From JAWKHR01 sp041394725 (GTDB lineage Bacteria > Acidobacteriota > Vicinamibacteria > Vicinamibacterales > SCN-69-37), in contig JAWKHR010000030.1 of NCBI GenBank assembly GCA_041394725.1, positions 13,047-77,046 on the forward strand: DNA of 64,000 bases, written 5' to 3'. Numbering within the stretch: the first letter of the stretch is position 1; the number at the start of each line of letters is the position of its first letter. Below are positions 8,746 through 18,297 of the stretch, piece after piece. Position numbers and translations under genes: made by a program. The notes beneath the pieces are model-generated. The model was not told where the DNA came from. It saw only the letters and a program-made list of their open reading frames with translations, and made no database searches.

Positions 8746-9207
8746 ATGCACCTGACGCCGGTGGACGTCGGCGGCGACGCACGAACGATTGCGGTGATCC
8801 TCGAAACGGGCGACGAGATCGTCGGGACGCTCGAACGCCTGGCCCGATCCGAGGGCTGGCGCGCGAGTCATTTCACCGCGATCGGCGCGCTCTCCGAGGC
8901 CACGCTCGCCTACTTCGACTGGGAGACGCGCGACTACGTGGACATCCCGATCACCGAACAGATGGAAGTGCTGTCCCTCGTGGGCGACGTGAGCGTGAAG
9001 GATGGCGTCCCGCGCCTGCACGCGCACGCCGTGCTCGGATCGCGCGACGGCACCACGCGGGGCGGGCACCTGAAGGCCGGCCGGGTCCGTCCGACGCTGG
9101 AAGTGATGCTGGTCGAAACCGGCGGACACCTGGAGCGCCGGTACGACCCCGAGAGCCGGCTCGACCTGATTCGCCCGGTCCACGTCCGCGGCGGACGCGG
9201 CGGCTGA
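8746..9207 (+). CDS. PPC (DUF296) domain protein
   Basis: 153 residues from an ATG with GGGAGG five bases upstream; longer in-frame extensions lie in the shadow of the DUF4396 gene. Almost the whole protein is a PPC domain: ETGDEIVGTLERLARSEGW, then FTAIGALSEATLAYFD, then VSVKDGVPRLHAHAVLGSRD with the HAHA histidines, then RPTLEVMLVETG. Bacterial stand-alone PPC proteins form trimers with a likely ligand or metal site and are not proven DNA-binding proteins. It lies 29 bp before the ThDP enzyme gene and may be co-transcribed with it. Confidence 0.88.
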   Translation: MHLTPVDVGGDARTIAVILETGDEIVGTLERLARSEGWRASHFTAIGALSEATLAYFDWETRDYVDIPITEQMEVLSLVGDVSVKDGVPRLHAHAVLGSRDGTTRGGHLKAGRVRPTLEVMLVETGGHLERRYDPESRLDLIRPVHVRGGRGG

Positions 9208-9236
9208 GCGGCGGGGCGGACGAGAGGAGACGACGC

Positions 9237-10988
9237 ATGGCGAAACTCACGGCGGCAGATCGGCTGATCGAGACGCTCATGGAGTGGGGCGTCGAGGTGG
9301 TGTTCGGGCTGCCCGGCGACGGCATCAACGGGCTGATGGAGGCGCTGCGGCGCCGCCAGGATCGGATCCGGTTCATCCAGGTCCGCCACGAGGAGAGCGC
9401 CGCCTTCATGGCGTGCGCCTACGCGAAGTTCACGGGCCGGCTCGGCGTCTGCCTCGCCACGTCGGGGCCCGGCGGGCTGCACCTGCTCAATGGCCTCTAC
9501 GACGCGAAGCTCGACGGCCAGCCGGTGCTGGCCATCACGGGCCATCACTTCCACGACCTCATCGACACGTTCTCGCAGCAGGACGTCGATCTCGACCGCG
9601 TGTTCGCCGACGTCGCCGTCTACAACACACGGGTCATGGGCGCGGCGCACGTGGTCAACGTCACCGACCTGGCGTGCCGATCGGCGCTCAGCCGCCGGGG
9701 ACCGGCGCACATCAACTTCCCCGTGGACATCCAGGACCACACGACCGACCAGCGCACGCCGCGCAACGTCCGGGCGCACGCGGAGGGCCCGTTCGTCCGG
9801 CGGCCACCGACGCCGCCCGAGGACGACCTGCGGCGCGCCGCGGCGGTGCTCGCCGAGTGCCGGCGCGTCGTGATCCTCGCCGGGCGCGGGGCGCTCGGCG
9901 CCTCGGATGCGCTCGAGCGCACCGCGGACCGGCTCGGCGCGCCCATCGTGAAGGCGCTGCTCGGCAAGGCCGCCGTGCCCGACGACAGCCCGTTCACGAC
10001 CGGCGGGATCGGCCTGCTCGGCACCCGGCCGTCGCAGGAGGCCATGGAACGCTGCGACGGCCTGCTCATCGTCGGCTCGTCGTTCCCGTACATCGAGTTC
10101 CTCCCGCCGCCCGACCAGGCCCGCGCCGTCCAGATCGACATCGACCCGGCGCGGATCGGCCTCCGCCACCCGGTCGAGGTCGGGCTGGTCGGCGACGGTC
10201 GCGCCGCGCTCGAGGCGCTCCTGCCCCACCTGCCGGCCGATCGCTCCCGGAAGTTCCTCGAGCAGGCGCAGGCGGACATGACGCGCTGGCGCGCGCTGAT
10301 GGCCGAGCGCGCCTCGCGCGACGACGTGCCGATGAAGCCGCAGGTGGTCGCCGCCGCGCTCGGCGCCCGGCTCCGCGACGACGCCATCGTCTCCTGCGAC
10401 AGCGGCACCGTCGCGACCTGGTGGGCCCGCCACATCCCCGCGAAGCGGGGCCAGATGCACTCGCTCTCGGGCACGCTGGCGACGATGGCGCCCGGCCTGC
10501 CGTACGCGATGGCCGCGCAGATCGCGTATCCGGATCGCCAGTGCGTCGCCTTCGTCGGCGACGGGGGGCTGTCGATGCTGATGGCCGAGCTGGCCACCTG
10601 CGCGAAGTACGACCTGCCCGTGAAGATCGTCGTCATCAAGAACAACACGCTCGGGCAGATCAAGTGGGAGCAGATGGTCTTCCTCGGCAACCCCGAGTAC
10701 GAGTGCGACCTGCAGCCCATCGACTTCGCGGCGGTCGCGCGGGCCTGCGGCGCCACGGGATTCTCGGTCGAGGATCCGGCCGACTGCGGGCGCGTGATGG
10801 ACCAGGCGCTCGCCACGCCGGGCCCCGTGCTGGTCGAGGCCGTCGTCGACGCGGCCGAACCCCCGATGCCGCCCAAGGTCACGCTCGAGCAGGCGCGGAA
10901 GTTCGGCGAGGCGCTCGCGAAGGGCACGCCCAACCGGACCCACATCGCCCTGACGGTTCTCGCCGATCGCGTGCGGGAGATGGTGTGA
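9237..10988 (+). CDS. Thiamine-diphosphate enzyme, pyruvate oxidase-like
   Basis: 583 residues, start preceded by GAGGAGA. The three domains of the acetolactate synthase/pyruvate oxidase family are present: N-terminal pyrimidine-binding domain with catalytic E52 in VRHEESAAFMA, a central domain (about 190-340), and the C-terminal ThDP/Mg domain with VGDGGLSMLMAELATCAKYD near 440 and KNNTLGQIKWEQ after it. The KNNTLGQIKWEQ stretch and GLPGDGINGLMEALRR opening are closer to pyruvate oxidase/dehydrogenase (PoxB-like) proteins than to IlvB. It probably decarboxylates pyruvate or another 2-oxo acid in the cytoplasm. Electron acceptor and product are not determined. Confidence 0.85.
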   Translation: MAKLTAADRLIETLMEWGVEVVFGLPGDGINGLMEALRRRQDRIRFIQVRHEESAAFMACAYAKFTGRLGVCLATSGPGGLHLLNGLYDAKLDGQPVLAITGHHFHDLIDTFSQQDVDLDRVFADVAVYNTRVMGAAHVVNVTDLACRSALSRRGPAHINFPVDIQDHTTDQRTPRNVRAHAEGPFVRRPPTPPEDDLRRAAAVLAECRRVVILAGRGALGASDALERTADRLGAPIVKALLGKAAVPDDSPFTTGGIGLLGTRPSQEAMERCDGLLIVGSSFPYIEFLPPPDQARAVQIDIDPARIGLRHPVEVGLVGDGRAALEALLPHLPADRSRKFLEQAQADMTRWRALMAERASRDDVPMKPQVVAAALGARLRDDAIVSCDSGTVATWWARHIPAKRGQMHSLSGTLATMAPGLPYAMAAQIAYPDRQCVAFVGDGGLSMLMAELATCAKYDLPVKIVVIKNNTLGQIKWEQMVFLGNPEYECDLQPIDFAAVARACGATGFSVEDPADCGRVMDQALATPGPVLVEAVVDAAEPPMPPKVTLEQARKFGEALAKGTPNRTHIALTVLADRVREMV

Positions 10989-10990
10989 CC

Positions 10991-12112
10991 ATGGCGGCCG
11001 CGAGCACGCGCGTCGCCACCGGGCCGCCGATCCGGGCGCGCGAGGCGATGCTCTCGGCGCTCACGATCCCCGCGCCGGAACCCGAGTCGGATGGCACGCT
11101 CGAGTGGCGCGCGACCTCGGTGGTGGTGCTCGAGCTCGCGGCCGGCGGCGCGCACGGCCTCGGCCATGGCTGGGCGCCGCCCGCGGCCGCGCGCGTCGTC
11201 CACGACGTGCTGCTCGGCGTCGTGGACGGGCGCGACGCGTTCGACGTGACGGGCGCGTGGGACGCCATGGCGCGGGCCGTCCGCAACGCCGGTCGGCCCG
11301 GCATCGCGTCGATGGCCATCGCGGTGGTGGATGCGGCCCTCTGGGACCTCAAGGCCCGGCTGATCGGTCTGCCCCTCGCCGGGCTCCTCGGCCAGGCCCG
11401 GGAGTCGGTCCCGGCGTACGGCAGCGGCGGGTTCACGAGCCTGTCGATCGACGGCCTGGAACGGCAACTCGGCGACTGGGCGGCCTCCGGCCTGTCGATG
11501 GTGAAGATGAAGGTCGGACGCGACGCCGCGGCCGATCCCGGACGGGTCGCCGCCGCGCGACGCGCCATCGGCGACGAGGTGGCCCTGTTCGTGGACGCCA
11601 ACGGCGGCTACACCCGCAAGGTGGCGCTGGCCCAGGCGGAGGCGTTCGCCGGCGAGGACGTCACCTGGTTCGAGGAACCGGTCAGCTCGGACGACCTCGA
11701 AGGGCTCCGCCTGCTGCGCGACCGCGGGCCGGGCGGCATGGCCATCGCCGCCGGCGAATACGGTTTCGATCTCTACGACTTCCGGCGCATGCTCGACGCG
11801 GGTGCGGTTGACGTGCTCCAGGCCGACGCCACGCGCTGCGGGGGCCCGACCGGCTTCCTCAGGGTCGCGGCGCTCTGCCGCGCCTGGGGCCTGCCGCTCT
11901 CGGCGCACACGGCGCCGAGCCTGCATGCGCCGCTCGGCTGTGCGGAGCCGGTGGTGGCGCACGTCGAGTACTTCGCCGATCACGCCCGCATCGAACCGCA
12001 GATCTTCGACGGCGCGCTGCGGCCGGTCCGCGGCCGGCTGCGTCCCGACCCAGCGCGGCCCGGCTTCGGCCTGACGTTCAAGCGCGTGGACGCCGCGCGG
12101 TTCGCCGCCTGA
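10991..12112 (+). CDS. Enolase-superfamily enzyme (mandelate racemase/muconate lactonizing type)
   Basis: 373 residues. An ATG at 10991 follows the ThDP-enzyme stop directly; a GTG at 10985 overlapping that stop (GTGA) is an equally possible start. The barrel carries KMKVGRD (general-base lysine), and the three metal ligands in VDANGGYT, WFEEPVSSDDLEG and AAGEYGFDLYDF. LSAHTAPSLHAPLG near the C-terminus holds the second-base histidine region. It should abstract a proton alpha to a carboxylate on a sugar acid or related compound and dehydrate or epimerise it. Position directly after a pyruvate-oxidase-like gene suggests a short sugar-acid or 2-oxo-acid route. Confidence 0.85.
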   Translation: MAAASTRVATGPPIRAREAMLSALTIPAPEPESDGTLEWRATSVVVLELAAGGAHGLGHGWAPPAAARVVHDVLLGVVDGRDAFDVTGAWDAMARAVRNAGRPGIASMAIAVVDAALWDLKARLIGLPLAGLLGQARESVPAYGSGGFTSLSIDGLERQLGDWAASGLSMVKMKVGRDAAADPGRVAAARRAIGDEVALFVDANGGYTRKVALAQAEAFAGEDVTWFEEPVSSDDLEGLRLLRDRGPGGMAIAAGEYGFDLYDFRRMLDAGAVDVLQADATRCGGPTGFLRVAALCRAWGLPLSAHTAPSLHAPLGCAEPVVAHVEYFADHARIEPQIFDGALRPVRGRLRPDPARPGFGLTFKRVDAARFAA

Positions 12113-12158
12113 CCGCGGCCCGCTTCCAGGCGGCCCGACGCCGCCTGCCGGATCCGAC

Positions 12159-13088
12159 GTGCTCTGGACCGTTCTCGCCGCCACGATTGCCACGCTGTTC
12201 GCGTTCGACCTCTGGCTCGCGCCGCGGATCTGGCCGCGCGCCGGCCCGCGGCGCGCGGCGATCGAGAGCGCGCTGTGGATCGCCGCCGGCCTCGCCTTCG
12301 CCGGCGTCGTGTGGAGCGTCCGCGGCGGCCAGGCGCTCGACTATCTCACCGCGTATGCCGTCGAGAAGTCGCTCTCGGTGGACAACCTGCTGGTGTTCGC
12401 GCTGACGTTCGAGTTCTTCGCGATTCCTCGCGACCGCCAGCGGCGGGTGCTGTTCCTCGGCGTGCTGGGCGCGCTCGTCTTCCGCGGCGTGTTCATCGCG
12501 CTCGGGCTCTCGCTGCTCCGGACGCTCGCCTGGATCGATCTGGTCTTCGCGACGCTGCTCGTCGCCTCGGGCCTCCGGCTCGGCGTCGCCGCGTGGCGCG
12601 GCGAGCGGCGGCGGCCGCGCGAGAACGTCGCCGTCCGCCTGGCGGCCCGCTGGCTGCCGGTGGATCGGGACAACCGGGGGCCGCGCTTCTGGGTTCGATC
12701 CGGCTCGCGGGTCTGCCTGACGCTGCCGTTCCTCGCGCTCGTCGCCATCGAAAGCGCCGACATCGTCTTCGCGATCGACTCGGTGCCCGCCGTGCTGGCG
12801 ATCACGCGCGACCCGCTCATCGCCTACTCGTCGAACGCGTTCGCCGTGCTGGGCCTGCGGGCGCTCTACCTGTTGCTCGCGGACGTCCTCGAACGGGCGC
12901 CGCTGCTGCGTCCGGCGCTGGCGGTGCTGCTGGTGCTGGTCGGCGCGAAGCTCGTCGCCGATCGGTTCGTGGCGATCCCGCCGTGGCTGCCGCTGGTGGT
13001 GATCGGCGTGGTGCTGGCCGGCGCCATCGTCGGGTCGCGCTGGTGGCCGGCGGGCGGCCACGGGGCACGCGCTCCGGAACGGCCCTGA
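12159..13088 (+). CDS. TerC family integral membrane protein
   Basis: 309 residues from a GTG. Eight or nine hydrophobic segments are visible. The two TerC/Alx hallmarks are present: EKSLSVDNLLVFALTFEFF (about 69-87) and VFAIDSVPAVLAITRDP (about 204-220), each with acidic residues in the membrane, followed by SSNAFAVLGLRALYLLLAD. Related proteins export manganese or shape metal homeostasis and resistance to tellurite. The ligand is inferred from the family. No tel operon is nearby. Confidence 0.9.
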   Translation: MLWTVLAATIATLFAFDLWLAPRIWPRAGPRRAAIESALWIAAGLAFAGVVWSVRGGQALDYLTAYAVEKSLSVDNLLVFALTFEFFAIPRDRQRRVLFLGVLGALVFRGVFIALGLSLLRTLAWIDLVFATLLVASGLRLGVAAWRGERRRPRENVAVRLAARWLPVDRDNRGPRFWVRSGSRVCLTLPFLALVAIESADIVFAIDSVPAVLAITRDPLIAYSSNAFAVLGLRALYLLLADVLERAPLLRPALAVLLVLVGAKLVADRFVAIPPWLPLVVIGVVLAGAIVGSRWWPAGGHGARAPERP

Positions 13089-13215
13089 CCGCGCGTCCCG
13101 CACACGCCGGGATCGCACGGTCTGGGCCGCCGGGCGCGGGGATCCCGCCGGGGCTGGTCGCCCACGGCGTGGCACCCGTCTTGCTCCGAATCCGAGGTGG
13201 AAGGGAGGACGCGTC

Positions 13216-13800
13216 ATGAAGAAGGCACGCGCCGGGAACGATCGCCTCGAGGGCGTTCGCGTCGCCGCGCTGGTCGCGAGCGGGTTCGAGGAGATCGAGC
13301 TGGAGGAACCGAAGCGGGCGCTGGAGCGCGCGGGCGCGACCGTCGACGTCGTCTCGCCGCTGCCCGGCACGGTCCGCGCCTGGCGCCGCACCGAGTGGGG
13401 CGACGAGTGGAAGGTGGACCGCGCGCTGGCCGACGTGGGCGCGCGCGACTACGACGCGGTGCTGCTGCCGGGCGGCGTGATGAACCCGGACCACCTGCGC
13501 ACCGACGCCACGGCGGTCCGGTTCCTCAGGCAGTCGTTCGAGGACGGGAAGCCCATCGGCGTCATCTGCCACGGGCCGTGGACGCTCATCGACGCGGGGG
13601 TGGCCGACGGTCTGCGGATCACGTCCTACGCTTCGCTGCGCCGGGACCTGGAGAACGCCGGCGCGCACTGGGTGGACGCCGAGGTCGTCGTGGACCGCGG
13701 CGTCGTCTCGTCGCGCACGCCGGACGACCTGGCGGCGTTCAACCGGCAGATCGTCGAGACGTTCGCCGAGGGCGCGCGCCCGCGCGAGGTGGCGTCGTGA
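13216..13800 (+). CDS. DJ-1/PfpI family protein (type 1 glutamine amidotransferase-like)
   Basis: 194 residues, start preceded by GGAAGGGAGGACGC. The DJ-1/PfpI fold is clear: VAALVASGFEEIELEEP (E of the active site), YDAVLLPGGVMNPDHLRTD, and the nucleophile elbow GVICHGPWTLIDAG with C118 followed by His. Family members act as deglycases, glyoxalases or chaperones on damaged proteins and metabolites; true protease activity is disputed. It is the first gene of a run in which each stop overlaps the next start, leading into an SDR and an FAD/Fe-S dehydrogenase. Confidence 0.9.
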   Translation: MKKARAGNDRLEGVRVAALVASGFEEIELEEPKRALERAGATVDVVSPLPGTVRAWRRTEWGDEWKVDRALADVGARDYDAVLLPGGVMNPDHLRTDATAVRFLRQSFEDGKPIGVICHGPWTLIDAGVADGLRITSYASLRRDLENAGAHWVDAEVVVDRGVVSSRTPDDLAAFNRQIVETFAEGARPREVAS

Positions 13801-14807
13801 GCCGCCACCGCTGGGGGCGTCATCCCGTGGTCGTGGTCACGGGCGCGTCGGCCGGCGTCGGCCGCGCGACGGCGCGGGCGTTCGCGGCGCGGGGCGCCCA
13901 CCTGGGCCTGCTCGCGCGCGGGCCGGAGCGGCTCGACGCCGCGGCCGAGGAGGCGGCGGCGCTGGGCGGCCGGGCGATCGCGATCCCGGCCGACGTCGGG
14001 AGCGCCGTGCAGGTGGAGGACGCCGCGCGCCGGGTGGAGGCGGAGTTCGGCCCGATCGACGTGTGGGTCAACAACGCGATGGTCTCGGTCTTCTCGCCGG
14101 TCCACCAGATGACCGCCGAGGAGTACCGCCGCGTGACCGAGGTGACCTACCTCGGCGTGGTGCACGGCACGCTCTCCGCGCTGGCGCGGATGCGGCCGCG
14201 CGACCGCGGCGCGATCGTGCAGGTGGGGTCGGCGCTGGCCTATCGCGGCATCCCGCTGCAGTCGGCCTACTGCGCGGCCAAGCACGCGATCCAGGGATTC
14301 TGCGACTCGCTGCGCGCCGAGCTGCTGCACGACGGCAGCGGCGTGACGGTGGGGATGGTGCAACTCTCGGCGATGAACACGCCGCAGTTCGAGTGGGTCC
14401 GGAGCCGGCTGCCCCACCGCGCGCAGCCCGTCCCGCCCATCTACCAGCCGGAGGTCGCCGCCGAGGCGATCGTCTTCGCCGCCAGGACGGGGCGTCGCGA
14501 GGTGCGCGTCGGCCTGCCCGCGGTCGAGGCGATTGCCGGCAACAAGGTCGCGCCCGGGCTCGCGGACCGCTACCTCGCGCACCAGGGCTACGCGTCGCAG
14601 CAGACCGACGAGCCGGAGCCGCCGGGTCGGCCCGACAACCTGTGGGCGCCGGTCGACGGCGACTGGGCCGCGCACGGGCGGTTCGACGACCGCGCGCGCG
14701 CGTGGAGCCCGCAGCTCTGGTTCACGCGGCACCGCGGGGCGCTGCTGGGAGGCGCGGCGGCCACGGCCGCCCTCGGCTGGATGGCCCGTCGCGCGGCGCG
14801 GCCGTGA
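13797..14807 (+). CDS. Short-chain dehydrogenase/reductase with C-terminal membrane segment
   Basis: 336 residues from a GTG that shares GTGA with the previous stop. The cofactor motif is VVTGASAGVGRA (13-24), NNAM stands for the usual NNAG, and the catalytic Y158 and K162 are in SAYCAAKHA with the serine in VGSALAYRG. Residues about 240-300 extend beyond a classical SDR, and residues about 312-330 (GALLGGAAATAALGWMARR) look like a membrane anchor. This long-SDR type with a hydrophobic tail is common in bacteria but unassigned. Co-translation with DJ-1 and the dehydrogenase points to a shared role in oxidising or repairing a carbonyl compound (inference). Confidence 0.88.
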   Translation: MSRHRWGRHPVVVVTGASAGVGRATARAFAARGAHLGLLARGPERLDAAAEEAAALGGRAIAIPADVGSAVQVEDAARRVEAEFGPIDVWVNNAMVSVFSPVHQMTAEEYRRVTEVTYLGVVHGTLSALARMRPRDRGAIVQVGSALAYRGIPLQSAYCAAKHAIQGFCDSLRAELLHDGSGVTVGMVQLSAMNTPQFEWVRSRLPHRAQPVPPIYQPEVAAEAIVFAARTGRREVRVGLPAVEAIAGNKVAPGLADRYLAHQGYASQQTDEPEPPGRPDNLWAPVDGDWAAHGRFDDRARAWSPQLWFTRHRGALLGGAAATAALGWMARRAARP

Positions 14808-17800
14808 CCGGCACGCCCACCGGCCTCGCCCGCGATCTCGCCCGGCGGGTCCGCGGCGAGGTGCGATTCGACGCCGGCAGCCGCGCGCTCTACGCGACCG
14901 ACGGATCCAACTACCGCCAGCCCCCCATCGGGGTCGTCCTGCCGCGCGACGAGGAGGACGCGATCGCGGCGGTCGAGGTCTGCCGCACGCACGACGCGCC
15001 GATCTTCGGCCGCGGCGGCGGCACCAGCCTGGCCGGCCAGTGCTGCAACGCCGCCGTGTGCCTGGACTTCTCAAGTTCATGCACGACGTCGTCGCGATCG
15101 ACCCGGCGCGTCGCGTCGGCCGTGTCCAGCCGGGCACGATTCTCGACGATCTGCGCGACGCCGCCGAACGGCACGGCCTGACGTTCGGGCCCGATCCGGC
15201 CACCCACAGCCACTGCACCCTCGGTGGCATGGTCGGCAACGATTCGTGCGGCGTGCACTCCGTGATGGCGCAGTTCGAAGGCGACGGCGCCCGGACGGCC
15301 GACAACATCGACGCGCTCGACGTGCTCACCTACGACGGCGTCCGGATGCGCGTCGGCCGGACGAGCGACGACGACATGACGCGGATCCTGCGCGAGGGCG
15401 GCCGGCCGGCGGAGATCTACACGGCCCTGCGCGAGCTGCGCGACCGGTACGCCGACGACCTCCGCCACGGGTTCCCCGCGATTCCCCGCTGCGTGTCCGG
15501 TTACAACCTGCCCGCGCTGCTGCCCGAACACGGCTTCAACGTCGCGCGCGCGCTGGTCGGCAGCGAGAGCACGTGCGTCACGGTCCTCGGCATCGACGCG
15601 TGCCTGCTGCCCAGCCCCGGCGCGCGCACGCTGCTCGTGCTGGGCTACCCCTCGGTCTACGAGGCCGGCGACCACGTGCCGGAGATTCTCGAGGCGCGGC
15701 CCATCGGGCTCGAGGGCATGGACGACCGGCTGATCGACGACATGCGGCACGCCGGCCTCCACGAAGCGGACCTTTCGCTCCTGCCTCAGGGCGAGGGCTG
15801 GCTGCTCGTGGAGTTCGGGGGAGCCACCGCCGCCGAGAGCGAGGCGCGGGCCCGCGACCTGATGGCGCGGCTGCGGCGCGCGGGGGTGCCGCCGTCGATG
15901 CGCCTGGTCGAGTCGGCCGACGCGGCGCGCCGGATCTGGGAGGTCCGCGAGTCGGGTCTGGCCGCCACGGCCCACGTCTCCTCCACGCCGACGTGGCCCG
16001 GCTGGGAGGACTCCGCGGTGCCGCCGGAATCGGTCGGCGCGTACCTCCGCGCGCTCCGGCAGCTGCTCGACCGATACGGCTACGCGTGCGATCTGTACGG
16101 GCACTTCGGTCAGGGCTGCATCCACACGCGCATCGACTTCGATCTCGAGACGAAGGACGGCATCGCGCACTACCGTCGCTTCGTGGAGGACGCAGCCGAC
16201 CTCGTCGTGCGCTTCGGCGGATCCCTGTCGGGCGAGCACGGCGACGGCCAGGCCCGCGGGGAACTGCTGCCCCGCATGTTCGGGCCCAGGCTGATGCAGG
16301 CCTTCCGGGAGTTCAAGCAGATCTGGGATCCGCGCGGGAAGATGAACCCGGGCAAGGTCATCGACCCGGCGCCGCTCGACGCGCACCTCCGGCTCGACGC
16401 ACACGGCGACCGCGAACCGCCGCCCATCGCCACGCACTTCGCCTTTCCGGAGGACGGGGGCCGCTTCCGTACCGCGACGCGCCGCTGCGTCGGCGTCGGC
16501 AAGTGCCGCCGCACGTCGGGCGGCGTCATGTGCCCGAGCTTCGTCGCCACGCGCGAGGAAATGCACTCGACCCGCGGCCGGGCGCGGCTCCTCTTCGAGA
16601 TGCTCGAGGGGGACCCGCTCGACGGCGGCTGGCGCGACGCGCATGTGCGCGAGGCCCTGGACCTGTGCCTGGCCTGCAAGGGCTGCCGGCACGACTGCCC
16701 CGTGGGCGTCGACATGGCCACCTACAAGGCGGAGTTCCTCTCGCACCACTACGCCGGGCGGATCCGCCCGCTGCCGGCCTACGCGTTCGGCTACGTCGGT
16801 CCGTGGGCGCGCGTCGCGTCCGTCGCGCCGCGTCTCGCGAATCTCGTGACGCACGCGCCCGGCCTTGGGGCGATCGCGCGGGCCGTCGCCGGCATCGCGC
16901 CGCAGCGCTCGATTCCGGCGTTCGCGCCGCACACGTTCACGCACTGGTTCCGCCGGCGCCACCGTCCGGCCGGGCGCACGGGCCGGGCCGTCTTGCTCTG
17001 GCCGGACACCTTCAACAATCACTTCCACCCGGACACCGCGATCGCGGCCGTGCGGGTGCTGGAGCGCGCCGGCTTCGACGTCCACCTGCCCCGCCGGCCG
17101 CTCTGCTGCGGCCGTCCGCTCTATGACTTCGGCCTGCTCGGCACGGCGCGGCGATGGCTGGAACGGATCCTGGCCACGATCGGACCGGACCTCCGTCGCG
17201 GGGTGCCGGTCGTGGGCCTCGAGCCCAGCTGCCTCAGCGTCTTCCGCGACGAGCTCACGAACCTGCTGCCCGACCGCGAGGACGCACGCGCCCTGGCTCG
17301 CCAGTCGTACACGCTTGCGGAGTTCCTGCGCGCGCAGGCGCCGGCCGACGCGCTGCCAGCCGTCACGGGCCCGGTGCTGCTGCACGGACACTGCCACGAC
17401 AAGTCGGTCCTCGGGTTCGACTGCCAGGTCGACCTGCTCCGCGACGCCGGCGCGTCGGTCGAGATGCCCGAGTCCGGCTGCTGCGGCATGGCCGGCGCGT
17501 TCGGCTTCGAGCGCGACCACTACGACGTCTCGATGGCCATCGGCGAGCGGGCCCTGCTGCCCGCCGTCCGCCGGGCGGCCGCGGACCGCATCGTGATGGC
17601 GGACGGCTTCAGCTGCCGCGAGCAGATCGCGCAGGCGACGGGACGGCGCGCGAAACACCTGGCGGAGGTGCTCGACGACGCGGCGTCGCGCAGCGGCGCG
17701 GCCGGCGCGGGCCCGCTCGCGGGCGAGGTCCGCCGAGGCGCTGCCACCGGCGCGGGCGCATCACCGCGCGAGACGGCCGGCGCGGGCGCGTCAGCCGACG

Positions 17801-17844
17801 AGGCGGCCGGGAAAGGAGCGGCGTCCCATGCGCACATCCCCTGA
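14804..17844 (+). CDS. FAD-linked oxidase fused to Fe-S/CCG domains (frameshifted)
   Basis: About 1013 residues once one base is restored. GTG start shares GTGA with the SDR stop. Residues 30-530 are a GlcD-type FAD domain (GVVLPRDEEDAIAAVEVC, GRGGGTSLAGQ, GGMVGNDSCGVHS, SGEHGDGQARGE). Cysteine clusters CVGVGKC and CLACKGCRHDCP lie near 561 and 621; CCG motifs LCCGRPLYDFG and GCCGMAGAFGFE lie near 767 and 892. Such proteins oxidise D-2-hydroxy acids (D-lactate, glycolate) and pass electrons to the membrane. Between 15072 and 15073 the frame shifts: GACTTCTC-AAGTTC should read DFSKFMHD, so one C is missing. The tail (about 960-1013) is a Gly/Ala low-complexity stretch that may be non-functional. 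Confidence 0.85.
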
Positions 17845-18214
17845 GATCGGCGCCACGACCTGGGCGATACCCGAAGGCTACCTGCCCACCTGGAGTCGCG
17901 GCCCGGAGCCCGAACTCGCGAGCCACGAGACCGCGTGCCTGCTGAACGCGTCGGACCGGGACGCGCACGTGACCATCACGATCTTCTTCTCCGACCGCGA
18001 TCCCGCCGGACCGTACGGCGTCACCGTGCCGGCGCGCCGGACCCGCCACGTCCGCTTCGACGAACTCCGCGACCCGGAGCCGATCCCGCGGGGCGTCGAC
18101 TACGCCAGCCTGATCGAGTCCGACACGCCCATCGTCGTCCAGCACACGCGGCTCGACTCGCGGCAGGAGGCCAATGCGCTGCTGACCACGGTCGCGTGGG
18201 CGCAGGCCCGCTGA
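17828..18214 (+). CDS. Sensory rhodopsin transducer (ASRT) family protein
   Basis: 128 residues, near the length of Anabaena sensory rhodopsin transducer. Recognisable family stretches are WAIPEGYLPTWSRGPEPEL, SHETACLLNASDRDAHVTIT, PVPARRTRHVRFDEL-like VPARRTRHVRFDELRDPEPI, and DTPIVVQHTRLDSRQEANAL. In Anabaena the protein signals from a retinal receptor; the wider superfamily has been proposed to bind small molecules. The start is supported by GAAAGGAG and overlaps the dehydrogenase by 17 bp. No rhodopsin or carotenoid gene is in the window, so a metabolite-binding role beside the dehydrogenase is more likely than light sensing. Confidence 0.88.
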   Translation: MRTSPEIGATTWAIPEGYLPTWSRGPEPELASHETACLLNASDRDAHVTITIFFSDRDPAGPYGVTVPARRTRHVRFDELRDPEPIPRGVDYASLIESDTPIVVQHTRLDSRQEANALLTTVAWAQAR

Positions 18215-18297
18215 GGGCAAACCCCGCGGGACCGGATGCAGACGGGTTGAGCGCGCCCCGCAGCGACCGGGCGCATCCACGGCCGATCCCCGCGGCC

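Noticed and set aside
17828..18214. Light-sensing unit based on the ASRT gene
   Set aside because: No rhodopsin, retinal synthesis or carotenoid gene lies in the window, so a photoreceptor role is unsupported.
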